From Blautia hominis (GTDB lineage Bacteria > Bacillota > Clostridia > Lachnospirales > Lachnospiraceae), in the NCBI GenBank assembly GCA_002270465.1, contig NQOF01000002.1:372001-436000 (forward strand): a stretch of 64,000 nt of DNA, written 5' to 3'. Shown here in pieces: positions 46,086-54,266 of this stretch. The position numbers were made by a program, and so were the translations under genes. The notes below the pieces were generated by a model that ran no database searches, was not told the origin of the DNA, and worked only from the letters and a program-made list of their open reading frames with translations. Position 1 is the stretch's first letter. Each line of letters starts with the position of its first letter.

Positions 46086-49025
46086 ATGGATTTCGGTGGT
46101 TATAAAGGAGATAGTTGGCAGGGGAGCTTTGACAGCGGTTTCGATAGTAGTTTGGATAATAGACTGGACAGCGGATTCAATGAAGTAAGCGATGAAGATT
46201 TTGAAGGCGACCTGGATTTAGATTTAGAATGCTTTGATAGTTATATGAAAAAGGATGAAGAGTATGCACAAGATATTGGAGAGGATTTTGAACAGGATTT
46301 AGATTTTGATTTAGAGAATTATTCTCAGGAAGAAGAAAATGAGCAGTTTGAGGATGTTTTAGAAGCAGATTTGGATTCTGATTGGGAAAATGAAGATGAA
46401 GCAGTAAAAGAGGAGAAATTCATAAAAGAAGTATATGTGCAGGCAGATGAAACAAATGACAAGGCAGATGAGGAAATAAACGGAGAAGTAGTGCCATACA
46501 TGGAACTGGAGGATTCTGGAGAAGAGGCAGAAAAAGGTTTGGAGCTGGAAAAATCTGAAGAAGAAATAAAGGAAAGCAAGGAATTAGAAGATTCTGAAGG
46601 TGAAATAGAAGAAAATAAGGAACCAAAGGATTCTGAAGAAGAATTAAAGGAAGGCATGGAATCGGAGGAGTCTGAAGAACAAGTTAAGGGAAACGAGGAA
46701 TCAGAAGATTCTGGAGCAGAAATAAAGAAAAACAAGGAATTGGAGACGTCGGAAGAGGAAATAAAAAAAGATGTGGAGGTAGAAGCATCTGAAGAAGAAA
46801 TAAGGGAGGAGAAGGAATCAGAAGATTCTGGGGTAGAAATAAAGGAAGACAAAGAATTGGAGACGTCTGAAGAGGAAATAGAAAAAGATGTGGAGGTAGA
46901 AGCATCTGAAGAAGAAATAAGGGAGGAGAAGGAATCAGAAGATTCTGGGGCAGAAATAAAGGAAGACAAAGAATTGGAGGCGTCTGAAGGGGAGATAGAA
47001 ACAGACGTGGAAAAGGAAAGTGCGGAATCGGAGAAACTCGATAAAGAAATAGAAGAGGATTTGACGCCGAAAGAATCTGGAGAAAAAGAGGAGGAATTTA
47101 AAACTCCAAAACAGATTTCTGAGGAAATGCATAGAAGTATACGTGAAACATGGATGAAGGGGTATAATCCGGAAGAGCAGCTTGGAAGTATAAAAAATCA
47201 ACAAGAACGGATGGAATTATATAAGCAAGGTTTAGCTGAAATGGGAAATTTAGAGCTAAGTCAGGTGAAAGAGTTAACGTCGACAGAAATTGTTGCGTTA
47301 TATCATTCTTTACAAAAAATGGAAAGTTCTGAAATGAGTTCCAACTTGAGTCAGGAAGTAAAAATACAGAAAGCATATGAAGAAATAAAGGAAAAGAGAG
47401 AGAGAGAGCAGATTGTTTACCGGAAAAATTTAGAAGTGGCAGAAGAATACTTGGAACAGGATTCACAGGAATGGAATCGGACTTTTGTTACAAATGATGG
47501 ACGGGAACTTACTTATAAGGCTGCAGTGGTGGAAGTACAGCGGGATGCTCAAGGCTTGTTGGAGCAGATTGAAAAAGAAAAAGACATTACTTTTAGCGCT
47601 GAAATCAGAGATAAGCTAAATGAAAAAATTTTACTGTCACTTGCCATGCAGCAGAAGAAGACAGACCAGCGGGGAATTGGTGAGCATGGTGTCAAACATA
47701 TATATGGGAATTACCAGAGAACAAAAAATGCTCTTAGTGAACAGAGGCCAGAGGTAAGATTGGCCGGTTTAATTAGTCAGATTCATCATGATGAAGGTTA
47801 TTCGACCAATGAAATACATAATAGTTCTGATGAAAAAGCACGCAGGGCAGCGGAAAAGCTGCATGATGTGTATAGTGGGGAAATTTTTGCAAGAAATCAT
47901 GAAAAATTTTATCAAAAAATCTTTGGAAATATTGATGACACTGATAAAAAAGACTTGATGTATGGCATAAAAGAAGCCATAGATAAGCACAACACCAGTC
48001 GTCCGAATGAAATAAAAAAGCATATAAATCCTGAAAATAAGGAGGGATTATCAGATGAAGCACACCTGGTTGTATCTGCGGTTCATATTTCTGATAAAAT
48101 TGCACTTGGTGAGCGTGAAAAAATGGCTGAATTTTATGAAACACCGGAAGTGGCTTCCATCCTTCAGAAAGTCTATGATTTAGACTCCATGATAAAGATA
48201 AAGGAGCCTGACCACACACAGGGCAATACAAAAATATATGATTATTTAAAGATGAAATCCGACCAGGCTCATGAAGAGATAAAGTATTCTCTTCAGGATA
48301 AATTAGTACAAATAATAAATGAAAATGAAAGCTATCCTAAAGAACTTAAAAAGGATTTTTGCGAGGCAGTCCGAAAGGATGTCAGTCAGCAGTCGGCAAA
48401 ATTTGTCAATTCCATGAATGTAGTTGATACTCCTCCTGATGCTTTAAAGTATGTAAAGACAAATGAGGGCATAAAAGCAGAAATTTCTCTTAATGCTATT
48501 GATGCGGAAACATTAGAAAAGAGTATCGGCAAGAATCTGGTTCAAAGACAGTTTGCTAAATTATTTGAAGATTTGGGGTGCAGTGAAAATGTAAAAGAGC
48601 AGTTGGCGGCTGAGTTATTAAAAAATGGGAAAGTGGAGTTGGACGAGCAGAACGTTGTTGTAAATCTTCGGCACTTATCCCTGGAAGAAGTAAGGCAGCA
48701 AGCAAATGAGGCAGGTGTATTAGAAAAAAGACTGGATGTTCGGCAGGCATTAGAAAATTTGAAGCTGCACGAGTATAAGAGAAAAGATGAAATTCAGTTG
48801 CTGAATGAGACAAACCAAATTTTATCAAAAGGGAAAGAAAAAATAGACAAAGCAGACATTTTAGTTTTGAAGAGATGCTGCAATATAATACAAGGGGATA
48901 TAGGGCGCAGCACCATGCAATGGATAAATGATTGCATGAGATCAAGCAATTATAGGGAAGCAGCGTATTCTTTAGCAATAGAAATGAAAAAAAATATATT
49001 AAAGGGGGTCATATGCAATGAATAG
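46086..49025 (+). CDS. Acidic-repeat protein with HD-type phosphohydrolase-like domain
   Basis: A 979-residue protein. Residues 1-335 are extremely acidic (Glu/Asp/Ser/Lys rich) and include a 39-residue repeat (DNA period 117 bp). Residues 340-500 are helical. An HD-type pattern follows: His534/His538 (GEHGVKHI), His568-Asp569 (SQIHHDEGY), His605 (RNHEKFY) and Asp670 (HISDKIAL). HD domains hydrolyse phosphate bonds of nucleotides or cyclic nucleotides. A helical C-terminus completes the protein. The acidic part may be a flexible, DNA-mimicking or cation-binding region. GGGGGGACAAG precedes the ATG, and the stop overlaps the next start by 8 bp. Confidence 0.75.
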   Translation: MDFGGYKGDSWQGSFDSGFDSSLDNRLDSGFNEVSDEDFEGDLDLDLECFDSYMKKDEEYAQDIGEDFEQDLDFDLENYSQEEENEQFEDVLEADLDSDWENEDEAVKEEKFIKEVYVQADETNDKADEEINGEVVPYMELEDSGEEAEKGLELEKSEEEIKESKELEDSEGEIEENKEPKDSEEELKEGMESEESEEQVKGNEESEDSGAEIKKNKELETSEEEIKKDVEVEASEEEIREEKESEDSGVEIKEDKELETSEEEIEKDVEVEASEEEIREEKESEDSGAEIKEDKELEASEGEIETDVEKESAESEKLDKEIEEDLTPKESGEKEEEFKTPKQISEEMHRSIRETWMKGYNPEEQLGSIKNQQERMELYKQGLAEMGNLELSQVKELTSTEIVALYHSLQKMESSEMSSNLSQEVKIQKAYEEIKEKREREQIVYRKNLEVAEEYLEQDSQEWNRTFVTNDGRELTYKAAVVEVQRDAQGLLEQIEKEKDITFSAEIRDKLNEKILLSLAMQQKKTDQRGIGEHGVKHIYGNYQRTKNALSEQRPEVRLAGLISQIHHDEGYSTNEIHNSSDEKARRAAEKLHDVYSGEIFARNHEKFYQKIFGNIDDTDKKDLMYGIKEAIDKHNTSRPNEIKKHINPENKEGLSDEAHLVVSAVHISDKIALGEREKMAEFYETPEVASILQKVYDLDSMIKIKEPDHTQGNTKIYDYLKMKSDQAHEEIKYSLQDKLVQIINENESYPKELKKDFCEAVRKDVSQQSAKFVNSMNVVDTPPDALKYVKTNEGIKAEISLNAIDAETLEKSIGKNLVQRQFAKLFEDLGCSENVKEQLAAELLKNGKVELDEQNVVVNLRHLSLEEVRQQANEAGVLEKRLDVRQALENLKLHEYKRKDEIQLLNETNQILSKGKEKIDKADILVLKRCCNIIQGDIGRSTMQWINDCMRSSNYREAAYSLAIEMKKNILKGVICNE
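46698..47000. repeat. 117-bp in-frame tandem repeat in the acidic-repeat gene
   Basis: GAATCAGAAGATTCTGG recurs at 46698, 46815 and 46932, and TTGGAGACGTC (GGCGTC in the last copy) at 46740, 46857 and 46974. This is a constant 117-bp period encoding 39 residues. Copies are near-identical, so copy number may vary between strains without breaking the frame. Confidence 0.88.
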
Positions 49026-49458
49026 ATTAGAAGTATATGTAGCTTTGAAGGAACTTATAAAAGAAATGGATGGAGGGAAAGAAATACTTGAAAGTTCGGG
49101 AGAAAGAGGAAGTCTGGCTTATTTTGTGGACAAATATTATGACAAAAAAGGGTTTGATAAAATCTTGGAAGAATTGACATTTTACTGTAATACGAATGAA
49201 CGTAACCGCTTTTGCTGGAAATTGTGTCAATTAATTTCAGATGCCTACGAGAACGAAATAAGGGAAAAAAGTGAAAATGTGAAAAATGATCTGTATATGT
49301 TACACAGTCTGATGTCAACAGCAAAAGAATGTTATCAGGAAAATATATTGAGAGATTTCTGGCTGATACGTACGGAAAATTACCCGAATTGGTTTTTTGC
49401 ATATGATCAAATTGAGACCTTTGCAGGAGGAAAAGAGGAAAATGGCGAGAAGCATTAA
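49018..49458 (+). CDS. Unrecognised small helical protein, 146 residues
   Basis: A soluble, mainly helical protein without a recognised domain (VALKELIKEMDGGKEILES at the start; KLCQLISDAYENEIREK in the middle). Its ATG overlaps the stop region of the acidic-repeat gene by 8 bp, preceded by AAAGGGGG, and its 3' end overlaps the start of the next gene by 17 bp. The double overlap argues that it belongs to the set and is produced in step with its neighbours. Confidence 0.75.
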   Translation: MNRLEVYVALKELIKEMDGGKEILESSGERGSLAYFVDKYYDKKGFDKILEELTFYCNTNERNRFCWKLCQLISDAYENEIREKSENVKNDLYMLHSLMSTAKECYQENILRDFWLIRTENYPNWFFAYDQIETFAGGKEENGEKH

Positions 49459-50746
49459 TATGGATGGGGAGAAGAAGCTGAATATATCTTTACTGCTTGC
49501 TTGTATAATTGGTGGAGTGATTGGGGCTGCCGTTGGAAATGTATTATATAATAAACTCAAAATGGATTGGAATCCAATTATATTAGTAGGGGTATATTTT
49601 GCTCAGCTAACCTTGTTTGTGACTTTATTTGGCTTTATAAGTGAATGGATTACCTATCACATGAGAGGAGCTGCATGGGATGGCAAAGAGATTTTAACTG
49701 CGCTAGGAGTTATAATGACTGGTGTTGTAGTGATGCTTATTCTCGGAATGCTGTTTCAATTTTTATATGGACTTGGCAGAACAAAGAACGGGATAAAAGA
49801 TATTGATGATTACATAATTTTGATCGATAATTCAGGCAGCACAAGTGAAACAGATCCTCAAAGTGAACGGTTTTCAGCAATTGTTGACTTTGTAAAGCAG
49901 TTGGATAAAAAGCAAAAAATAATGTTGGATGTGTTTGATGACGGTACTCAAAATATACTTCCTTTAAAATATGTAGATAATGAAACTGCGCAGCAGTTGG
50001 AAGAGAGTCTGGCTGAGTTTCAGTCAGGCGGAGGAACGAATATTGAGGGAGCGTTACAAGATGCATATAGTCGATATGAAAAAACAGATAGAAAAGGTGC
50101 CGTGATTCTTTTATCTGACGGTGCCAGCGGCGGAAGTTATAAAAAGATTATAAGTAAATGTAATGATGCAAATATAAATATTTATACTATAGGATTTTCA
50201 GACATTGGTTTTTTTGGAAAAAATGTTTTGAACAAGCTTTCTGCAAGAACGGATGGATGTTATTATCAAATTGAGGAGCTAAATAACTTAACATCGACGA
50301 TTGAACAGATGACAAAATATGCCAATCAGAGAGTGCTACTTGATTATCGCACCGGTACAGAACATGGAAAAGTTGTATTTATGATTTTGAGGGTGCTGTT
50401 TATTCTTCTATTGAGTCTTTGTCTCGGGTGTATTGTGGGTTTTGCTGTTGACTCGGAACAAATTGCTCTGAGACTATTGCCAATGAGACTGGGAATCAGT
50501 CTGGTTGCGGGCATAGTCCTGGAAGCAGGACTGTATATGTTTTTTTCTGAAGCACTGATCAGATTTATTATGTGCGTGATTATTTCTATTATTTTTGTTC
50601 ATTATTATAAAGCCGCATACAGAACAGAAGATTATCAGAGCTGGGGTGGAGCAGATTTACGTTTCGGCCAGGATACCATTGATTTTGGAAAGGATTTTGG
50701 AAACGGAATTGGAGATGGTTTTGGAAGCGGTAAGTCTTTTTTATGA
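49442..50746 (+). CDS. Polytopic membrane protein with von Willebrand factor A domain
   Basis: About 434 residues. Three hydrophobic segments in the first 105 residues (LLLACIIGGVIGAAVG; ILVGVYFAQLTLFVTLFGF; LGVIMTGVVVMLILGMLF) precede a vWA domain with MIDAS DNSGSTS (from residue 129), a GGGTNIEGALQDAY threonine region and LLSDGASGG. About three more membrane segments follow, and the C-terminus is glycine/aspartate/phenylalanine rich (DFGKDFGNGIGDGFGSG). ATG 49442 is chosen because GGAGGAAAAGAGG lies upstream; an ATG at 49397 would add 15 unlikely residues. It is the second vWA protein of the set. Which side of the membrane the domain faces is not clear. Confidence 0.82.
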   Translation: MARSINMDGEKKLNISLLLACIIGGVIGAAVGNVLYNKLKMDWNPIILVGVYFAQLTLFVTLFGFISEWITYHMRGAAWDGKEILTALGVIMTGVVVMLILGMLFQFLYGLGRTKNGIKDIDDYIILIDNSGSTSETDPQSERFSAIVDFVKQLDKKQKIMLDVFDDGTQNILPLKYVDNETAQQLEESLAEFQSGGGTNIEGALQDAYSRYEKTDRKGAVILLSDGASGGSYKKIISKCNDANINIYTIGFSDIGFFGKNVLNKLSARTDGCYYQIEELNNLTSTIEQMTKYANQRVLLDYRTGTEHGKVVFMILRVLFILLLSLCLGCIVGFAVDSEQIALRLLPMRLGISLVAGIVLEAGLYMFFSEALIRFIMCVIISIIFVHYYKAAYRTEDYQSWGGADLRFGQDTIDFGKDFGNGIGDGFGSGKSFL

Positions 50747-50757
50747 GGGGAGAGAAA

Positions 50758-50838
50758 ATGAAAGAGTATAGAGATTCAATAATTACATTTTTTCTATGTG
50801 GACTTATTATTATGTTGATTTTTATAAGATTTCTTTAG
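50758..50838 (+). CDS. Small membrane protein, 26 residues
   Basis: A 26-codon gene reading MKEYRDSIITFFLCGLIIML and ending IFIRFL. It is preceded by GAGGGGAGAGAAA, a strong ribosome site, 11 bp after the previous stop and 23 bp before the next start. It has one membrane helix with a charged N-terminus. The ribosome site and fit within the set support translation. The function is unknown; small single-helix proteins often modulate larger membrane complexes. Confidence 0.6.
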   Translation: MKEYRDSIITFFLCGLIIMLIFIRFL

Positions 50839-50861
50839 CTTTAACAGAGAGGAGGATATGT

Positions 50862-51050
50862 ATGGAATGTCCTAAATGTAAAACTCAGCTAGACAGCAAG
50901 GATATATATTGTAGTGAATGCGGTTTTGTTTTTGATGATGTAGATGATAGCAGAAAAATAGAAAATGATACAGAAAAAATAGAATTAAAATATAAATTGC
51001 TGTTGCTGTTTCTGCCTGTTTTTGTAGTTATTATATGGCAAATACTATAG
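50862..51050 (+). CDS. Zinc-ribbon protein with C-terminal membrane anchor, 62 residues
   Basis: MECPKCKTQLDSKDIYCSEC shows two CxxC pairs of a zinc ribbon, with a charged linker and a C-terminal helix LLLLFLPVFVVIIWQIL. ATG 50862 follows GAGAGGAGGATATGT; an upstream in-frame ATG at 50796 lies inside the 26-codon gene and would add 22 residues unlike a zinc-ribbon start. Such tail-anchored zinc ribbons are common adaptors in Gram-positive membrane complexes. The partner is unknown. Confidence 0.78.
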   Translation: MECPKCKTQLDSKDIYCSECGFVFDDVDDSRKIENDTEKIELKYKLLLLFLPVFVVIIWQIL

Positions 51051-51066
51051 AAAAGAGGAGTTAAAG

Positions 51067-51600
51067 TTGCGGAAAGATAAAAGATTTTTTAGAAACTTTA
51101 TGATAATAATGAGCACATTGATTGCACTAGTTATTTGCATGCTTACTACTACGAAGGAGCATCCGGCATATATGAAGGTGGAGTCATATGCAGTATCTGA
51201 TTATTTGGCTGAATGGACAGAGAGCAATGTGGTCCAAGCTGAGCCGCAAGGAGATACACAAGAGGGTGAGGATACCTCAAATGAAAATACTCAAAATGAA
51301 AATACTGAAAACGAATATATCTTTCAGGATAGCGCTGAGAGATATTTAACAGATGAAGATTTGGAAGGACTTACATTACAGCAAATAAATTATGCGAAAA
51401 ATGAAATCTATGCAAGACTAGGACGTTTGTTTGTGTCGCAGGAATTAATGGATTACTTTGGGGCAAAGTCTTGGTACGAAGGCAGAATTTCGCCGAAAGA
51501 ATTTAATGAGGGCATGTTAAATGATTATGAACGTGCCAATGCTAATAAACTAAGTGAGAAAGAATACAGCATGAATAGTGAGGGATATCAACTGTATTAA
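51067..51600 (+). CDS. Membrane-anchored YARHG-domain protein
   Basis: A 177-residue protein with an N-terminal anchor (FFRNFMIIMSTLIALVICML), an acidic, asparagine-rich linker (NENTQNENTENEY) and a C-terminal YARHG domain: LTLQQINYAKNEIYARLGRL followed by ELMDYFGAKSWYEGRISPKE. YARHG domains are extracellular and frequent in Firmicutes surface and peptidoglycan-associated proteins. The start is TTG with AGAGGAG 6 bp upstream, which may lower its expression. It stands just before the amidase gene, so a wall-related role is likely. Confidence 0.85.
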   Translation: MRKDKRFFRNFMIIMSTLIALVICMLTTTKEHPAYMKVESYAVSDYLAEWTESNVVQAEPQGDTQEGEDTSNENTQNENTENEYIFQDSAERYLTDEDLEGLTLQQINYAKNEIYARLGRLFVSQELMDYFGAKSWYEGRISPKEFNEGMLNDYERANANKLSEKEYSMNSEGYQLY

Positions 51601-51612
51601 GGAGTGATTCGG

Positions 51613-52512
51613 ATGAAAGTTAAAGCGGTTATAGTTTGGTGTTTAGCCATAATTCTGTTGATTGTAGGCGGGATTTTTTTAAAAGTAAATTATCAAGAGT
51701 TAAAGGAGATACAGACGGATATTAACAAAATTGAGAATAGGATGGCGGATGCCGAAAAAGAAAAGCGTTGGGAAAATGCAGATTCTGCGGCAGTTGATAA
51801 CAATGAAGCTGAAAATATGAAAGAAAACAATGTGCAGGGAAGTGGCAGCCAAGAGCAGATTCCAGTTAAAGAGAAAAAGATTGCACTGGATCCCGGACAT
51901 CAAAGTGAAAATGTGGATATGAGCGAGATGGAGCCTATGGGACCAGGTTCTTCTGAAATGAAGGCGAAAGCGAGTACAGGGACAGTCGGTAATACAACGG
52001 GAAAGCGGGAGTATGAATTGAATTTAGAAATTGCATTGAAACTTCGTGAGGAATTACAGACAAGAGGCTACGAAGTTATCATGACCCGTGAAGATAACGA
52101 CATAGCTATCAGTAATAAAGAAAGAGCGGAGCTGGCAGCGCAGGAATGTGCAGATATTTTTGTACGCATTCATGCAAACAGCAGTGAAGACTCTGAAGTA
52201 CAGGGAGCCATGACAATGGTACCGTCAGAGGAAAATCCATATGTGGGTGCACTGTCTGCAGAGAGTAGCAGGTTAGGACGTTGCATTATTGATTCTTACT
52301 GCGAAGCCACAGGGATGCTAAATAAGGGTGTACAGTATTATGATAATATGACGGGTATTAACTGGAGTCAAATTCCAGTCACAATCATTGAAATGGGATT
52401 TATGAGTAATGAAGAAGACGATACAAATATGGCAGACGCAGATTATCAAATCTCCATGGTTCAGGGAATTGCAGATGGAATTGATGAATATTTTGGAAAT
52501 GTAAGCGAATAG
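51613..52512 (+). CDS. N-acetylmuramoyl-L-alanine amidase (Amidase_3), membrane-anchored
   Basis: Cleaves the amide bond between muramic acid and the stem peptide in the wall. An N-terminal helix (VKAVIVWCLAIILLIVGGIF) and a coiled linker precede the amidase domain. The zinc ligands are His96 (ALDPGHQ), Glu133 (GKREYELN) and His187 (IRIHANSS), with the catalytic Glu260 in IIEMGFMSN. All key residues are present. ATG 51613 has AAGGAG 8 bp upstream; a GTG at 51604 lies inside that site. It is set 3' of the GTPase-tubulin genes and 10 bp before the beta-lactamase-like gene, and may open the wall for the complex. Confidence 0.92.
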   Translation: MKVKAVIVWCLAIILLIVGGIFLKVNYQELKEIQTDINKIENRMADAEKEKRWENADSAAVDNNEAENMKENNVQGSGSQEQIPVKEKKIALDPGHQSENVDMSEMEPMGPGSSEMKAKASTGTVGNTTGKREYELNLEIALKLREELQTRGYEVIMTREDNDIAISNKERAELAAQECADIFVRIHANSSEDSEVQGAMTMVPSEENPYVGALSAESSRLGRCIIDSYCEATGMLNKGVQYYDNMTGINWSQIPVTIIEMGFMSNEEDDTNMADADYQISMVQGIADGIDEYFGNVSE

Positions 52513-52522
52513 AGGTGTCATT

Positions 52523-53506
52523 ATGCGGAGGAATAAGGTAAAGCGATATCGTAAAACACAGGCCTATAAGCTTTGGTCTAAGATTTTTATAGCCGGATGT
52601 GTTTTATTGTTTTGTGGTATAATACTGCTTAGTGCAGATTTTTTCTTATATCAGAAAAGAAATGAGAAACAGGAACATCTGAAAGAATTAAAGCAGCAGG
52701 AAGAAGAGATGCAACAAGAAGTGACAGCAGTTACAAGTTCGCAAGGAGAAGATAAAGCGGCAGAAAGTTCAGAATCTTACCCCAAAGAATCTTTGGACGA
52801 AAATGAACTGACGAAACAACTGACCCAGGAAATCCAACAATTAGATGGAGACTGGTCAATTTACGTAGAGCAGATAAATACAGGAGTTATATGTGACATA
52901 AATGATCAGAAGTACCCGGCCGCCAGTCTTATAAAATTATTCATTATGGGAACAGTATATGAAGAGTATGATGAATTATGTGAAAATTATGGACAGGAAG
53001 ATGTGGACCGATATCTGGAGCAGATGATTACTGCCAGTGATAACGATTCTGCAAATCAGTTGGTTTCCATGCTTGGAGAAGGAATTGACGAAGCTGGAAG
53101 AAACAGAGTGAATTTATACTGTCAGGAAAATGAGTATAATAATACCAATATGGGAAGAATGCTTCTTGAGAGTACTGAAAACGGAGAGAACTATACTTCT
53201 ACAAAAGATTGCGGAGAATTTCTGAAAAAAGTTTATTTGAATAAGTGTAATCATTCTTTAGATATGCTTGAGTATTTGAAACACCAGGAACGTACGGAAA
53301 AAATACCATCGGGTGTGCCTGAAGGCATAGAAGTTGCAAATAAAACAGGAGAACTCAGTGATGTAGAAAACGATGCAGCTGTAGTTTTAATAGGAGATGA
53401 CACATATAGCATTACAGTAATTGCATCCAATCTTTCAGATACTTCATCTGCAAGAGTTAAAATAAGAGAGTTTTCATCAGAAGTGTATCACTATTTTGTA
53501 GAATAA
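52523..53506 (+). CDS. Serine beta-lactamase-fold hydrolase, membrane-anchored
   Basis: A 327-residue protein with an N-terminal anchor (IFIAGCVLLFCGIILLSADF), a coiled, glutamine/glutamate-rich linker and a penicillin-recognising domain. The three active-site boxes are present: Ser135-Leu-Ile-Lys138, Ser172-Asp-Asn174 and Lys274-Thr-Gly276. The class A-like domain is anchored rather than released, and the neighbour is an amidase, so peptidoglycan editing (a D,D-peptidase-like role) is more likely than antibiotic resistance. Beta-lactamase activity cannot be excluded. It is the last gene of the set. Confidence 0.88.
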   Translation: MRRNKVKRYRKTQAYKLWSKIFIAGCVLLFCGIILLSADFFLYQKRNEKQEHLKELKQQEEEMQQEVTAVTSSQGEDKAAESSESYPKESLDENELTKQLTQEIQQLDGDWSIYVEQINTGVICDINDQKYPAASLIKLFIMGTVYEEYDELCENYGQEDVDRYLEQMITASDNDSANQLVSMLGEGIDEAGRNRVNLYCQENEYNNTNMGRMLLESTENGENYTSTKDCGEFLKKVYLNKCNHSLDMLEYLKHQERTEKIPSGVPEGIEVANKTGELSDVENDAAVVLIGDDTYSITVIASNLSDTSSARVKIREFSSEVYHYFVE

Positions 53507-53750
53507 TCGTTAAAAGAAAATACAAATATTTTTGTATAAAACGTCGGAGATATTTCGTAAATTGTACAAACTTTTAAAGTTGGATTTCTTTAATTATACA
53601 GTATATTTGCTAGATAAAGCAGAGGCTGTATTTTTGATTGAGAAAGTTACAATGGTATAAGCTGCTACAAAACGCAGGAGGTTAAAGTAAAACCGGACGA
53701 AGATATCGGACATGTGTTAATATGTGCATACGATTCCAAGATCATATACA

Positions 53751-53791
53751 GATAGCGCCATTATAGATTTACGTTTTGACGCTATCTTTTT
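53751..53791 (+). terminator. Terminator-like stem-loop after the GTPase-tubulin gene set
   Basis: GATAGCG and CGCTATC form a 7-bp stem with a 22-base loop, followed by TTTTTC. The rest of the 379-bp gap (53507-53885) holds only a weak AT-rich hairpin at 53521-53536 and no gene. Confidence 0.6.
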
Positions 53792-53885
53792 CTTGCACCT
53801 TATAGTATTTAAGGGTAAAATACTATAAAGAAAGCCATATAAACTGTCTAGATAATTATACCTTAAATAAAGAAAGGATTTCCAC

Positions 53886-54179
53886 ATGGATAACTCAGCT
53901 GAAACAATAACCCTTAACAATCTATGGGAAGTAATCGCCTCCCATCAGGGAGAAACCTTCTACACAAAGAAAATGCTCCCCTTCACTTATACTATAAAAG
54001 GCGGTGAAATGTTTACAGACCGCAGAGAACGTTCCATAACAAAAAGTACTTTTGAAACAGCGTATTCAAAAATAAGAGAAAATCCAGATAAAATAACCGG
54101 TCCAAAAGCCCTAAACATGTACGGCGCACCCTATGTATGGGCAGTGTTATCAAAAGTAACAGATATATGTAATACATAA
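53886..54179 (+). CDS. Conserved hypothetical protein, 97 residues
   Basis: A short soluble protein with AAAGGATTTCCAC before its ATG. The central part (TKKMLPFTYTIKGGEMFTDR, then RERSITKSTFETAY and GPKALNMYGAPYVWAVL) resembles a short C-terminal domain common in Firmicutes proteins of unknown function, where a basic, Arg/Ser-rich turn suggests nucleic-acid contact. No enzyme motif is present. It is separated from the preceding set by a terminator, so it is probably an independent gene. Function unknown. Confidence 0.6.
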   Translation: MDNSAETITLNNLWEVIASHQGETFYTKKMLPFTYTIKGGEMFTDRRERSITKSTFETAYSKIRENPDKITGPKALNMYGAPYVWAVLSKVTDICNT

Positions 54180-54266
54180 TGACAAAATACGTACATCGAA
54201 AAAATTCCATTAGAGCCTGAAAACCTACCACCTGACATCTTTATTATAAGTGAGGTAACAATAACC

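Noticed and set aside
46325-46969. Minus-strand open frame of 214 codons, serine-rich
   Set aside because: It is the complement of the glutamate/serine-rich repeat gene. Its low-complexity serine pattern mirrors the GAA/TCT codons, and there is no ribosome site or independent context.
47773-48231. Minus-strand open frame of 152 codons within the HD-domain gene
   Set aside because: It is antisense to a clear domain with conserved His/Asp residues, and has no recognisable protein content or ribosome site.
52523-53506. Antibiotic-resistance beta-lactamase
   Set aside because: The domain is membrane anchored, sits next to an amidase and a YARHG protein, and belongs to a non-resistance gene set. 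Peptidoglycan editing is more likely, though activity on beta-lactams is not excluded.
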